DNA of 30,394 nucleotides from Nemertoderma westbladi (GCA_032718475.1 JAUCBJ010002715.1:1-30394), one strand, 5' to 3'. Positions 1-9,987 are shown, numbered from the stretch's first letter. The notes: generated by a model not told the origin, from the sequence alone. Numbers and translations: made by a program.

Positions 1-1218
1 TTTCAAGACATTTGTACACAGAACTCACATTCATCCGTTATACAAAGACCCCGAATACCTACAGGTTATTCTGTCGTGGAAATACAGACAGTGGGTCCAC
101 TTACGGAAACCGACGCACCAACTTCGTCTATGCAGCTGGAGGATGAACCAGTATGCTTGGAATCCGAAGCGATTCAACCTACGGCTTCTCGGAGCAGTGA
201 CAATGATTATGTCATAGAGTGGTATCAAGGTCCACAGCGTCTCACAGCGTACGATTATCGACACGCCAACTACGTTTCCAGAAAACGTTGTCGATTATGC
301 GCATCGAGAGACCACTTCACTCCTCTCGACTCGAGCGTACCTTGTTCCTATTTCCTCGAACAACCGATGATGGAAATATATTGTGCTTATTGCCGGCTTA
401 ATAACTCTCATATATTTGCCGTCTGCCCACAGTTTATGACTCAATGTCACTACTGCCAACTTAAAGGACACGAAAGTTACAATTGTCCCTTTAATCGCGA
501 TTTAGAGAGCGTAGACGAGATGATCACCCTGCGATACATCCGAGCTTGGGAAGCGAACGCAGATTTACATTGCGAATCCAGACATCGCTATTACCCTGGA
601 CGAGCTTACGAGGGAGTTTACGCGTTCCATCCTTATCTATTCGCGTCGATTGAACAGAAAACACGCGTACCAAGTTACGAGTTAATGAAGCGTGTTGGTG
701 AGTGTATTTCCACCAAGTTTGTCAGGAAATACCTGAGAAACGTTAATCCTAATGATATAACCACATATCACCTGATCAATTATATCCGTCAGGACCCTGA
801 GTATGGCGACATTTTCGTGAACTCGCATCCTGAACTCCAGGAAGTATCTCGGCGCCCATATGAATACCGAACCCGAGAACGCGAGCTGGAGAGAACCATT
901 AAACCGAGAAAGTTCCTCACCACTCACGGTCCACCCACCGCTAGTGTCCAGACGATCCGTCAAGGACCCGTAGGAGCTGCTGTCTTGAGACGCGCTCTAA
1001 AGGCCGTTAGACCTCACTCCCCTGAGATTGATATTACTCAACCAGGTACCTCGACCGGCGGGTATACCGATCGTAACCCTGCACCTTCTGATGCAATTAT
1101 ATTGCACCCTTCGCCTAGGAGCTACAGCCCTCCTCGTAAAGTGGCTCGCCCCAAAGAGAAAAAGACTCTTGTTAATCTTAAGAAACTGCGTAAACGCCGT
1201 CCGCGCAAGAAAGACTAA
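1..1218 (+). CDS. Zinc-knuckle ORF of unknown family, 5' end outside window
   Basis: The frame is open from base 1 to a TAA at 1216-1218, so the N-terminus probably lies outside the window. The first in-frame ATG is at 130; the GTG at 76 is not a credible eukaryotic start. Three Cys/His clusters sit close together: CRLCASRDH...C (about 289-345), CAYCRLNNSHIFAVC (CX2CX5HX4C, about 382-426) and CHYCQLKGHESYNC (a perfect CX2CX4HX4C knuckle, about 445-486). Such knuckles bind single-stranded nucleic acid in Gag and RNA-binding proteins. The middle has no motif I recognise. The last 30 residues are rich in Lys and Arg (KKLRKRRPRKKD at the end), fitting nucleic-acid binding or nuclear localisation. 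The knuckles come before about 240 further residues, unlike ordinary Gag, where they are C-terminal. It may belong to a retroelement, a virus-derived insertion or a domesticated gene. The open frame is certain; the function is unknown. Confidence 0.6.
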   Translation, partial: FQDICTQNSHSSVIQRPRIPTGYSVVEIQTVGPLTETDAPTSSMQLEDEPVCLESEAIQPTASRSSDNDYVIEWYQGPQRLTAYDYRHANYVSRKRCRLCASRDHFTPLDSSVPCSYFLEQPMMEIYCAYCRLNNSHIFAVCPQFMTQCHYCQLKGHESYNCPFNRDLESVDEMITLRYIRAWEANADLHCESRHRYYPGRAYEGVYAFHPYLFASIEQKTRVPSYELMKRVGECISTKFVRKYLRNVNPNDITTYHLINYIRQDPEYGDIFVNSHPELQEVSRRPYEYRTRERELERTIKPRKFLTTHGPPTASVQTIRQGPVGAAVLRRALKAVRPHSPEIDITQPGTSTGGYTDRNPAPSDAIILHPSPRSYSPPRKVARPKEKKTLVNLKKLRKRRPRKKD

Positions 1219-3779
1219 CTGTTTAGAGTATCTTTATGTTTTAGAAACTGTGATTTTTATATTTTATAGACTGAAAATCCCATTTTCTGGGAGCGGTGTA
1301 AAAGCCTTTGCTGAATTGCCCCGTTATTTTTATTATCTTTTACATTAAAATACTCTGTAGTTGATTTAATAAGTGTAAGAGACCGTATTATTGCTGTATC
1401 GGTGTTTTTAGAGGATCTAAGATCTATTTCCTCCGTATGTGTACTGTGAAAGGCATATTTTATGATTCTATGGCAATTCGTGACGCAAAGGGGTGATAGC
1501 TACTCTTGAACAGTAGTTACTATGACTACGGTTAACAGCTGACATTCATACGTGTCGATTTCCTTTGTTCTACGGCGTCTCTCAGTTCAGTCAGCCAATG
1601 AGAGCGTTTTTGTGGCTCCTTGTACAGAAAATTTCCGAGAAATGACGCAATGCCTATGTGCAGTGTTTACATTCAGTCCTGAGCCTAAGAAAGAACGGCT
1701 TGGAAGTATTTTGTGCTTTACTGTTTTTTAGTCTTACACTAGTAGGTTTAATTATAAAGGGCATATATCCTTTAACTGCGGACTGCTAACTGATCATACA
1801 TCCTGACTGCTGAAACATTGCAAACTCGTAACAATCAGTGTTCAGTTGTTGTTTTATACTGCTATTTACTGTCAGTTCTTCATAATATGGTTGATGAATT
1901 ATTATATTTGGAATAACGATAAATAACCCCGAAACCCAATATTCTTGATATACCGAAGGTAAGAGAGAAAGGTTACCAATAATGATTGTGACTTATGTTG
2001 AAGTGGTTTGAAGTGAATCTAATGTTATTTGATAGACCCTACATGAGTCAGCCTGTGTTCCTTTTATATGTGACTAAAATCAGTGAAGATTGGCAGATTA
2101 GTGTGCAGTATTGTGCAGCATTGTGTATGAGTGAGTCTGTTAAAGAAGCAATTCCTAAAGAATGCGCCATATATGTGAATTATAATTAAGCCATATCGTT
2201 GTGAGTAGTTTAAGTCATAACTCTGTTTATATAGATAAAGCGCCACGTCCTAAAGGAACTGTTAATATTACCGAAGGTGAATAATATTGTCAGAGATTAT
2301 ATAGTACTGTCAGTCGAATAATACATTAGGCTTACATAGCAATAAAATTAAACCGTCGAACCCAATCTCCCGGGAATTTCCAGCGGGTGAATGGTCGCGC
2401 ACGGATTGGTTTCGACTAGTGTAGTGAATCAAATACTTGTCATAGACTAAAAACAGATTTAATATCTAGAAGACATCTTAATTTGGTGGGTTAAACTGCC
2501 AAAGGTCTGAAAGCGCGAACAAGTTTTGTTCCACTTATTCTCATTTTAGATTGAAAAATCCAAACAAACCTTTCAGGCGACATTCTTAAAACAAAAGGCG
2601 CACTGTGTGTATTTCATCGTCTAAGTTTATAGTATAGTTTTCGGCGAAATAAATCCAAAAGCATTATTTGGCCAGGCACAAGTCCAGCATCAGTTCGAGA
2701 TCAGTTTTGGCTTTGCATGCCTACCAAACACGAGAAACAACGTTGCAAATTTCATCTTTAAGTGATTGTATCTTTTTGGGTTAAAATTGGTTTCCATTCT
2801 TGATCCTTACTACATTTTAACTTTTACATTAGCCGTGTTTGGTTTGTCTGTATAATATATTAGTGTTTAAACGGGTTTGAATTCAATTTTTTCATGTCAC
2901 GAAAAGTGTTTTTGGCATCTTTTTATCACTTTATATCACACTGCCATAATATTAGTAAGATAAAGTTATATTAAAATTAACTTAGTTGTTCATAGTTCAC
3001 AGATGACTTTTGTAATTTCGCAATATTCAACGAACCGCTGTCAACACTGCATTGAGCCAGTATAATGCACAATAACAAAATTTAAAATTACCCCCAAAAG
3101 GATTCAATCGTTTTGTAGAGCTTGAAAAATCATGTGAAAAGTAAAAGACGTTGTAAACGACTTGTACGAATAAATATAACGAATAAAACGTAACCCGAAC
3201 TAGAACTGAATTTTAGACTTTGGATATAATTTTTTTGATCTTGGGCGATGTTTCTGTGAGTTTTACCAAAGTCTACATTTTCCATTTTACATGTCTGATT
3301 AGGCTTGGCGTGGAACAAACAGTCGATTTTTATCAAATGTGATTTACTTTATGGTTGAGTACCTTGTAAGTATTTAAAAGAGTGGTCACTCAATATAAAC
3401 ACGTCAACGTTACCAATTTTGATCGAAATTTTTGTTCACGGTCTACATTTTTATGTCTTTTTCGTAGTTGGTGTTACTATGTCTGCCTTGGGTATCTCTG
3501 GAGCTGCGTACTAAAACGTATAAGTTTAACGTTGCGCCCAAGATCTACACTGGATCTACTATAAACTGGAAAAATACAAATGAAAATACGATTAATAGTT
3601 ATTGTCAATTGTTATAAATGAAGTATATTGTGGGGTTTATTAAGAGCTACAAAACAAACCCATAATTGTCGAAATTCGTTCACGCAATCAAAAGATATGA
3701 ATATTGAAGTTTTTGCTCAACTTTCGCTGGTTTAAGTGACAGTGACCTTATACACAAAAATTAAATGTTTCCTCTTTAT
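1219..3779. other. AT-rich non-coding stretch, no supported gene
   Basis: Only short random frames are present, none with a recognisable domain or plausible splice context. I looked for the missing upstream phosphatase exon (the KNRY and PYD-RV part of D1) and did not find it. The first 1.1 kb after the zinc-knuckle ORF has some LTR or promoter flavour: a purine-rich gggagcgg just before TGT at 1297, a CCAAT box at 1595-1599, a TATA-like tataaag at 1753-1759 and AATAAA at 2341-2346. The rest (about 2400-3779) is featureless intergenic or intronic DNA. Confidence 0.5.
1595..1759 (+). promoter_or_regulatory. Possible core promoter words (CCAAT ... TATAAAG)
   Basis: A CCAAT box in cagccaatgagagcg lies about 155 bases upstream of attataaagggc. 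Both words are common by chance in AT-rich DNA, and no supported gene starts downstream. They would make sense as the U3 region of an LTR belonging to the zinc-knuckle element. This is a weak call. Confidence 0.15.
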
Positions 3780-3787
3780 TTATTTCC
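3780..3787. repeat. Candidate target-site duplication, left (ttatttcc)
   Basis: The same 8 bases occur at 12841-12848, just outside the opposite inverted repeat (9 bases match if one more T is counted). P elements make 8-bp duplications, so size and place fit. The words are AT-rich and the outermost inverted-repeat bases are degenerate, so the exact end could differ by a few bases. Confidence 0.5.
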
Positions 3788-4172
3788 GGATAGAGCTTTT
3801 TACAGAACACAAGTACACAGTACAGTAGAACACACCCGAACACACTCAAAAAACTACCGAACACAATCGAACACAGTCGAAAATAGAAAGAGCACAAAAA
3901 AATAACACCGGGCACCAACTTTTAGAAAAAATTAGCCACGCGTTGCTTTTCTATAAGAAAATTCCCGACATTATTGAATAAAATTGTCGCGAAATTAAAT
4001 AATTCATTTCTATCAGACCGGCCTAGCCTAAGCCTAAGCCACTTAAGTGTAAGTATGGTTAGCACCGGGACAGAGATCCCTACTGGTACCTGCCACTCTG
4101 CCAGGGTAGGTACCAAGGCCTACTAAAAGACAGGCCTGCAGCCGGATTTAGGCCTTCAAACTTGAAGGCTCA
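3788..4172 (+). repeat. Left terminal/subterminal inverted repeat of P-type transposon
   Basis: Runs of high similarity to the reverse complement of the right arm include the stretches around gtcgaaaatagaaagagcac (about 3877), gttgcttttctataagaaaa (about 3942) and gaataaaattgtcgcgaaat (about 3976). An inner block around actaaaagacaggc...gccggattta (about 4121-4150) also matches. The two arms differ by many substitutions and small indels, so the insertion is old. Confidence 0.8.
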
Positions 4173-4467
4173 ACTTTTGCAGTACCGGCAGGTAGCAGAA
4201 GGCAGACCAGCACTGCATACAACGTACAATACAGCAATACTGCAGTGCTGTTGTACTGACCAACTGTTTTTCTTATGTGGTGCTACAGTACTACAGTACT
4301 AACATACTTACAGTACTTATGTCAGTATGTAACTGTGTAATAAGTACATTTTTACTTCTGTATCTGTAGCTACCGGTTGCTTTAATACTGTAATATTCCT
4401 GTTAATTCTGTAATTCCTTAATTATATTTCTGTATTTCATTTGTTATTATTATTTATATATTTGAAT
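4173..4467. other. Transposon 5' untranslated region with cagtact-rich words
   Basis: Between the left inverted repeat and the first transposase ATG lies DNA with repeated cagtact/agtactg words (about 4200-4330). Similar words occur at the other end (about 12545-12610), so these may be subterminal transposase-binding repeats, though spacing and copies are irregular. No gene is seen. Confidence 0.35.
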
Positions 4468-4856
4468 ATGGTAAGAAAGTGTTCTGTTGGTGGTTGCCGA
4501 GCGAATTACCGCCCTAAACGTGAAGATGCGCCGTCTAATTTGGAAAACGCCACCGATTTCGTTTCTACATGTACACCAGTCTGCCAGTTTACAGCTTTCC
4601 TAAGAATGCTGTTGAGTTGAGCTTGGTACATGGCTGGCTGTGCTGTGCTCCCTACTGCCCTAACGTGATACTTCCCGAAGCTATTACATCGAATATGGGA
4701 GTTTGTCGGAGACATTGCAGCATTGGCCGGAAACCGCTGAGTTCAAGAAGAGTGGAGGGCGTTACAAAGTTCCGGCGAAGCCACCATCTATTTTCCTAGG
4801 GTGTAGGGTGTAGCCCTTCTATTATCCCTACTCCGCCACCTCCTCGCCCTATCTCG
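4468..4856 (+). pseudogene. P-type transposase, N-terminal THAP DNA-binding domain (frameshifted)
   Basis: The ATG at 4468 begins MVRKCSVGGCRANYRPK, the start of a THAP C2CH zinc finger (first Cys pair CSVGGC). This frame stops at 4618-4620. A neighbouring frame carries VYSFPKNAVE (about 4585-4615), the typical mid-THAP segment, so a frameshift lies shortly before it. The same frame continues to VCRRH (about 4701-4715), the C-terminal Cys-His position, and stops at 4797-4799. A third frame then gives a proline-rich PTPPPPRP segment (about 4827-4850) of the kind that follows THAP in these transposases. THAP domains bind the transposon's own ends. With at least two frame changes it cannot make a working domain. 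Confidence 0.75.
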
Positions 4857-5186
4857 TAGTTCCTCATCTTCGCGAAATCCAGATGTGGATCAGTTGGGCG
4901 AATATTCGACATTAGATACCACCGCCCTTCAGACAATCGATTCCAGTTCAGCAGTTTGGAGAAAATGAGAAGCGATTTCAATGGAGAATGCTGTTTTTTT
5001 CGTGATGGACTGTCGCTCCTGATTTTTAGTAAGACTCGGTCTGGACCAGTTCATGACTATGCCATTTACCGGTAAATTATGATAACCGAAGTTGCTGCCT
5101 CGACAAAATCCCTCCCCAAGTCGAGATGAATTATGAAGTTTACTCGCAGAATAAGGAGGATTTATGTCTAGCTTTGCAGTGGTATA
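4857..5186 (+). pseudogene. P-type transposase, degenerate middle part up to the gypsy insertion
   Basis: No frame stays open for long, and most of the segment gives no recognisable protein. The last 60 bases (about 5127-5186) read in one frame as YEVYSQNKEDLCLALQWY. That frame is continued by the sequence right of the retroelement at 10350, where LCLPSVCLLRRITS follows. The gypsy element therefore landed inside transposase coding sequence, just before the catalytic domain. Confidence 0.6.
5182..5186. repeat. Target-site duplication of gypsy element, left (gtata)
   Basis: The same five bases follow the 3' LTR at 10345-10349. Five bases is the usual Ty3/gypsy duplication length, and this sets the element ends. 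Confidence 0.85.
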
Positions 5187-5543
5187 TGTGATGATATACT
5201 GTACGTATCTACTACGCGGACGCAGCCCGTGCTGCTTATACCTAGAGATACCCGCGTGACACGTGATGACGTCACAGTAAGACTACTGCTACGCGCGCTA
5301 TGCAGCCCATAGCCTAGCGCTCTGCTTATCTGGCATACAGGCATATACTGTCTCTGTACCGTACTGCTGTAGGGGTCCTTCAAGGACACAGGTCTGGACT
5401 CGGGACTCTGTCGAACACTGCCGCACTATCGTTGTGTGTACCGCATTGTATTCCTCATACATTCTATTCTACATTATATGATCGTGATTTATGTTGATAT
5501 TTCTCCACCTCATATTCTCATATGCTCTGTGCATATCCCCATA
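5187..5543 (+). repeat. 5' LTR of gypsy element
   Basis: It begins TGTGATGATATAC and ends ATATCCCCATA. It is the same length as the 3' LTR at 9988-10344, with about 8 substitutions and no indel by eye. The shared sequence stops exactly at 5543, where tggcgcag (primer-binding site) begins on one side and the gtata duplication on the other. The ends are TG...TA rather than the canonical TG...CA. It serves as promoter and polyadenylation region of the element. Confidence 0.93.
5260..5274 (+). promoter_or_regulatory. E-box (CACGTG) and CRE (TGACGTCA) in LTR
   Basis: CACGTG at 5260-5265 is followed two bases later by the full palindromic CRE/ATF site TGACGTCA at 5267-5274. Both are perfect consensus palindromes and are conserved in the 3' LTR (10061-10075). 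Known binders of such sites are bHLH-Zip and CREB/ATF factors. Use by this element is an inference. Confidence 0.5.
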
Positions 5544-5561
5544 TGGCGCAGTTGTGTTCCT
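5544..5561 (+). other. Primer-binding site of gypsy element
   Basis: tggcgcagttgtgttcct starts with TGG, the complement of a tRNA CCA end, with no spacer after the 5' LTR. I cannot name the priming tRNA with confidence. Confidence 0.6.
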
Positions 5562-5666
5562 GCTACCTCTAAGAGCTGCAGTCGAACTTCGCGGTAATCT
5601 CCGGACAGATTGAACATACCGAAAGAGGCCTACACCTACATACGAGTACGCGAGTACCGGTACATC

Positions 5667-6947
5667 ATGTCGAGACGTCGACAAGCAAGTGACTCGGACC
5701 CGGACACGGATGCTACCGAACCGGCCACCGGCACGCCCACAGGCATCACCGACCTGCGACGCGAACTCTTTCAACAGCAGGCCCACGCGGATGCGCGAGT
5801 CGACAAACTTACTGCTCTATTGGTCCAGCAGCAGGCGGACGCCGCCCTGCAGCGAGCAGACGCGGACGCTCGGATGGCGCAACTTATCGCCGCCCTCCAG
5901 GTCCAACAAGGCGCGGTCCCTGCCGCAGCTGCACCTCCCGCCCCTGTTGCGGGACAACCTGCCGCCGCGGGCCCGGCACCGGGAGCCGACCCGCCACATC
6001 GACGCTGCGTTTTAGACATAACTGGCCTCGAAAAAATCGATGGGGACATCGAGTTTACCCCATTCCGACGTTGGAGGGAGGCTTGGCGGGTGCACGCGCA
6101 CCGCCAGCAAGCCTCAACTTTCCCCCGAGACGCACAGGTTTACGCCCTCGTGTCCGCTCTCGGCCGGGACCTCCAGCAGACCCTGACAGTCACCCTACGT
6201 GTCGACATCGACGATCCCGATACGACGACGGACTCGATCCTCGACACCCTGCAGGCCCACCTCCGGTCGAAACGCAGCATTGCGATCGACGGAATCCGCT
6301 TCCACGACCGGAAACAGGGGCCGAACGAGAACTTCGACGCATATCGGATTGCGCTCGAAGAACTCGCGGACGCAGCAGAACTCTGCGACCACTGCCGGAA
6401 CCGCCAGATCGTCACACAGATTCTGCTTGGAATCCGCAGCTCCGAGACGCGCACAGAACTCCTCAAGGTTCTTCCACAGCCCACGTTGGACGACTGTGTG
6501 CGAATCGCCCAGACAATGGAAGCGAGCGAGCGCAACGACACGATTATCGGCCGGGGACGACCCGTCGCCAAGGTAACTTCGAGTTACAAACGTTCGTGCT
6601 CGAACTCCTCCAAACGGAAACCACAGTCCGACAAACCGCAACCGACCAACTCGGAACGCGCGTGTACAAACTGTGGACGACAATACGCGGCTGGCAAAGC
6701 ACATTGCCCCGCCAGGGACGCCACCTGCAGCTCGTGCGGGAAGGCGGGACACTTCCGGGCCATCTGCCGGTCCAAACCCAAATCGCCCGGGAAGTCCTCC
6801 TACGAGAAACCAAGAAACGAGAACCCGAGTTACTCGCGGCCAACGAGAACCCTCTCGCGATTACTGGAATCTTCCACGCCCGGATCTCCTATGGTGGAAA
6901 TTCGGCACCGGTCACCGTCGTCGTCTCTCCGGAGATCGACGGAATGA
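5667..6947 (+). CDS. gag: Gag polyprotein of gypsy element
   Basis: Gag forms the virus-like particle and binds element RNA. I chose the ATG at 5667 (MSRRRQASDSD); an in-frame ATG at 5610 would add 19 residues. The N-terminal third is acidic, then forms a heptad-like coiled coil with repeated QQQADA/ADARMAQL (about 5760-5910). An Ala/Pro-rich linker (about 5915-5995) follows. The capsid-like region (about 6000-6550) contains FTPFRRWREAWRVHA and LLGIRSSETRTELLK. Two knuckles end the protein: a degenerate CTNCGRQYAAGKAHC and a canonical CSSCGKAGHFRAIC (CX2CX4HX4C, about 6730-6771). The frame is intact to the stop at 6945-6947 and overlaps pol, which is read in the -1 frame. No clear slippery heptamer was seen in the right phase, so the frameshift mechanism is unresolved. 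Confidence 0.88.
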   Translation: MSRRRQASDSDPDTDATEPATGTPTGITDLRRELFQQQAHADARVDKLTALLVQQQADAALQRADADARMAQLIAALQVQQGAVPAAAAPPAPVAGQPAAAGPAPGADPPHRRCVLDITGLEKIDGDIEFTPFRRWREAWRVHAHRQQASTFPRDAQVYALVSALGRDLQQTLTVTLRVDIDDPDTTTDSILDTLQAHLRSKRSIAIDGIRFHDRKQGPNENFDAYRIALEELADAAELCDHCRNRQIVTQILLGIRSSETRTELLKVLPQPTLDDCVRIAQTMEASERNDTIIGRGRPVAKVTSSYKRSCSNSSKRKPQSDKPQPTNSERACTNCGRQYAAGKAHCPARDATCSSCGKAGHFRAICRSKPKSPGKSSYEKPRNENPSYSRPTRTLSRLLESSTPGSPMVEIRHRSPSSSLRRSTE

Positions 6948-9943
6948 TTCTCAACCTCGAGGCCATGCGCAACCTCGACATCATCGCGAAGGACTTCCCG
7001 CACCGCATAAACTCGTTAACAACTTCCTCTCCCGGGGCGGCTACTTTACGAACTCGCGACGAGTTCCTCCGCGAGTACGCCGATGTCTTCGATGACACAT
7101 CGAAACCCCTTACAACCATGGCGGGCGAACCCATGCGGATCGAACTGAAGGAAGGCGCCACACCGTTCCACGTAAACGGTGCGTGGCCCATCCCCTTCGC
7201 CATGAGGGATGAGGTAAAACATCTCCTCGACGAGATGGTGAAGCGCGAGGTCATCGAACGGGTGACGGAGCCCACCGACTGGGCCCATCCGATGACCGTC
7301 GCCCCGAAACCCAATGGCAAACTCAGAATTTGCATTGACCTCCGTCACCTAAACAGCCAGGTTAAGCGACCCTACTACCCGAACCCTCGGGCGGCTATAT
7401 CAGGGATTCCGTCTTCGGCGAAGTTCTTCTCCGCCTTCGACGCTGCTTCCGGCTACTGGCAGGTACCCCTCGAGAAGGAAACCCAACTCCTCACCACCTT
7501 CGTGACGCCCTGGGGCCGTTACAAACACTGTCGGAGTGTTATGGGACTCATCTCGAGTGGGGACGAGTACAACCGGCGGGGCGACGATGCCCTCCGGGAC
7601 CTGCCAAACCTCACTAAACTCGCCGACGACGTCCTATTGTACAACAACTCTCTCGACGAGCACCTTGCCAGTGTTCGGTGCTTCCTCCAGCGCTGTCGCG
7701 AGGCAGGCATCTCCCTGCAACCCGACAAGGTCCAGTTCGCCCAGCGCGAAGTCAAGTTCGCGGGCTACCTCGTCGGGGCTGATGGGATACGGGCCGACCC
7801 GGCAAAGCTCCGGGCCATCGCGAGTTTCCCGCGGCCGCCAAACATAACCGACCTGCAGAGTTTCGTTGGAGTCGTCGAACAACTCGCCCCGTTTTTGGCC
7901 GACATTTCCTCTACAATGTCGCCCCTCCGCCCCCTCCTCAGTTCGCGAAACTCCTTCCTCTGGACCTCCGACCACGAGGCGGCTTTCGAGAGAACAAAAC
8001 TCTCGCTTCTCTCGCCCCCAGTTCTCGCTCCCTTCGAGTCGGAACGTGAGACTAAACTCGAGACCGACGCTTCCCGGAAGAACGGACTCGGGTACGCGCT
8101 ACTCCAGCGCCATGACGACAACTGGAGATTAGTGTAGTGCGGATCGCGGTTTATCACCGAAACCGAGTCGCGCTATGCGATGGTGGAGCTCGAACTGCTC
8201 GCCGTTGCCTGGGCCGCCCACAAATGTAGACTTTACCTACTGGGCCTCCCCAACTTCACTCTCATTGTCGACCACCAACCACTGGTGACAATCCTCGATC
8301 GATACACGATCGACGCCACAGATAACACACGCCTCCAGCGGCTTAAGTCGAAACTCACTCCTTAATCCTTCACAACGGTATGGAGGAAAGGAAAGGAGCA
8401 CCGCATTCCTGACGCGTTATCCCGTGCACCCGTCGATGATCCGTCCCCCGACGACCTGATCGACGATGGCGAGATGGCCTACCATCTCCACGCGGTTACC
8501 ATAGCAACGGTTGCGGCCATCACGGAGGGCTCGGAGCCCACTGACAACTTCGCGGACCTCACCCTCAACTCGCTCTGCGAGACAGCCCGGGATGACCCCG
8601 ACTACTGCGCGCTCCTCGACGCCACACAGTCCGGGTTCCCGCCGTCCTCCCACCACATCCCGGGGGTAACGCCCTACTGGTCGATCAGGGAGGAACTGAC
8701 CACCGATCGTGACCTAGTCCTCTACGGACAGCGGATTGTGGTCCCGCGGGCCGCGCGACGGAACACACTCGCGCGACTTCACGCCGCCCACCAAGGGGTA
8801 GAGAAGACCCTCCGGCGTGCCCGCCAAACTGTTTACTGGCCCGGACTCACGAATGACGTCCGGACGACGGTCTCAGCGTGTGAGCCCTGCCTCACCTACC
8901 GTCCGAGTCTCGCCAAGGAGCCACTCCTACGAGATCGCGAGGCAACCCGGCCCTTCGAGCAGATCTCGGGCGATCTGTTCTTCCAAGATGGCCACAACTA
9001 CCTCGCTGTTGCGGATCTATATTCCGGTTGGCCTGAAATTTATGGATACACCAACCACCCCACCGCCGCCACAACTGCCACCCATCTACGGGATGTCTTC
9101 GTCCGATTTGGAGCCCCAATGCGACTCTATTCTGACGGCGGACCACAGTTTGCGGGGTCGAACATGATGGACTTCCTCCGCAACTGGGGAGTCAAGCATT
9201 CCTTCTCCTCCCCCGAATACCCGCAGAGCAACGGCCACGCCGAGTCGGCCGTCAAAGCTCTCAAAGCCCTCCTTACAAAGACAGGAGGCAAAATAAACTC
9301 AGCCGCATTCCAGGAGGGCCTCCTAGAACTGCGCAATTCACCCCGTGCCCACGGTTTATCACCAGCCCAAATCCTGTTTGGACACCCCATACACTCGCGG
9401 GTGCCCATGCACAGCAGGGCCTTCAACGCCGACCATCAAGCGACACGGACAGCGCTAGACGCCGCTGTGCCACCGCTGATGACATCACAGGCGTCCTATT
9501 ATAACCATGGGGCCAAACCACTTCCCACTCTCACAGTGGGGGACCCTGTGCGGATCCAGAACCCGACCACAAAGCATTGGGATTGCACCGGGGTCGTGGC
9601 CGAGGCAGGTTCCCATCGCAGCTATCGCATCCGTACAACGTCCGGCCGTTGCCTCACCCGTAACCATCGCCACCTCCTAAGGGACACCGCCACCGGGACA
9701 ACACAGGACACCAACGCCGGGACAACACGGGACACTACCAACGGGTCTCCAGGGGACACCACCGCTGGTATACCACTAAACGCTGCCACTGGGACACCAA
9801 GGGACGATGACGCCACCCAGTCTGGCTCACCCAAAGGCATTCGCTGGGCGACACCGCTCACCAGCGAAACACTAATCCCTGCGCGCTCCTCACCACAGCG
9901 CACTTACCCTCGACGTCACAGACGCCCACCCAACAGACTATAG
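6779..9943 (+). pseudogene. pol: Pol polyprotein of gypsy element (RT, RNase H, integrase), broken
   Basis: One frame, -1 to gag, runs to 9943 with two internal stops (TAG 8135-8137 and TAA 8363-8365). A retropepsin C-terminal half is visible (PEIDGMILNLEAM, about 6931-6970) but the catalytic D-T/S-G segment is not. Reverse transcriptase spans about 7150-7700: FSAFDAASGYW holds the first Asp and LADDVLLY the catalytic Asp pair. RNase H follows (TDASRKNGLGYALL; ELELLAVAWA; VDHQPL) and holds both stops. Integrase has an HHCC finger (LHAAHQGVEK ... CEPC, about 8780-8890) and DDE core residues in SGDLFF, YSDGGPQF and HAESAVKAL. The C-terminal tail after about 9670 is Thr/Gly/Asp-rich with imperfect GTTRDTT-like repeats. 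The stops truncate RNase H and remove integrase, so this copy cannot transpose alone. Confidence 0.88.
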
Positions 9944-9973
9944 ACTTGGGTAGTTTATTCACTGCCGCTGATA

Positions 9974-9987
9974 AACTAGAAGGGGGG
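9974..9987 (+). other. Polypurine tract of gypsy element
   Basis: aactagaagggggg lies directly before the TGTG of the 3' LTR. Such purine runs prime plus-strand DNA synthesis. Only the last nine bases are a pure purine run. Confidence 0.7.

Noticed and set aside
76-78. GTG as the start of the zinc-knuckle ORF
   Set aside because: GTG is not a normal start in animals; the frame is open to the window edge, so the true start lies upstream or at the ATG at 130.
1995-2189. 64-codon open frame in the left non-coding stretch
   Set aside because: Short, no known motif, no promoter or splice support, and expected by chance.
5469-5786. Minus-strand open frame across the end of the 5' LTR and start of gag
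   Set aside because: It overlaps LTR and gag, has no recognisable domain and reflects the GC-rich composition of the element.
6771-6785. Possible -1 slippery site aaacccaaa at the gag-pol overlap
   Set aside because: The phase relative to the gag codons does not fit the X-XXY-YYZ pattern.
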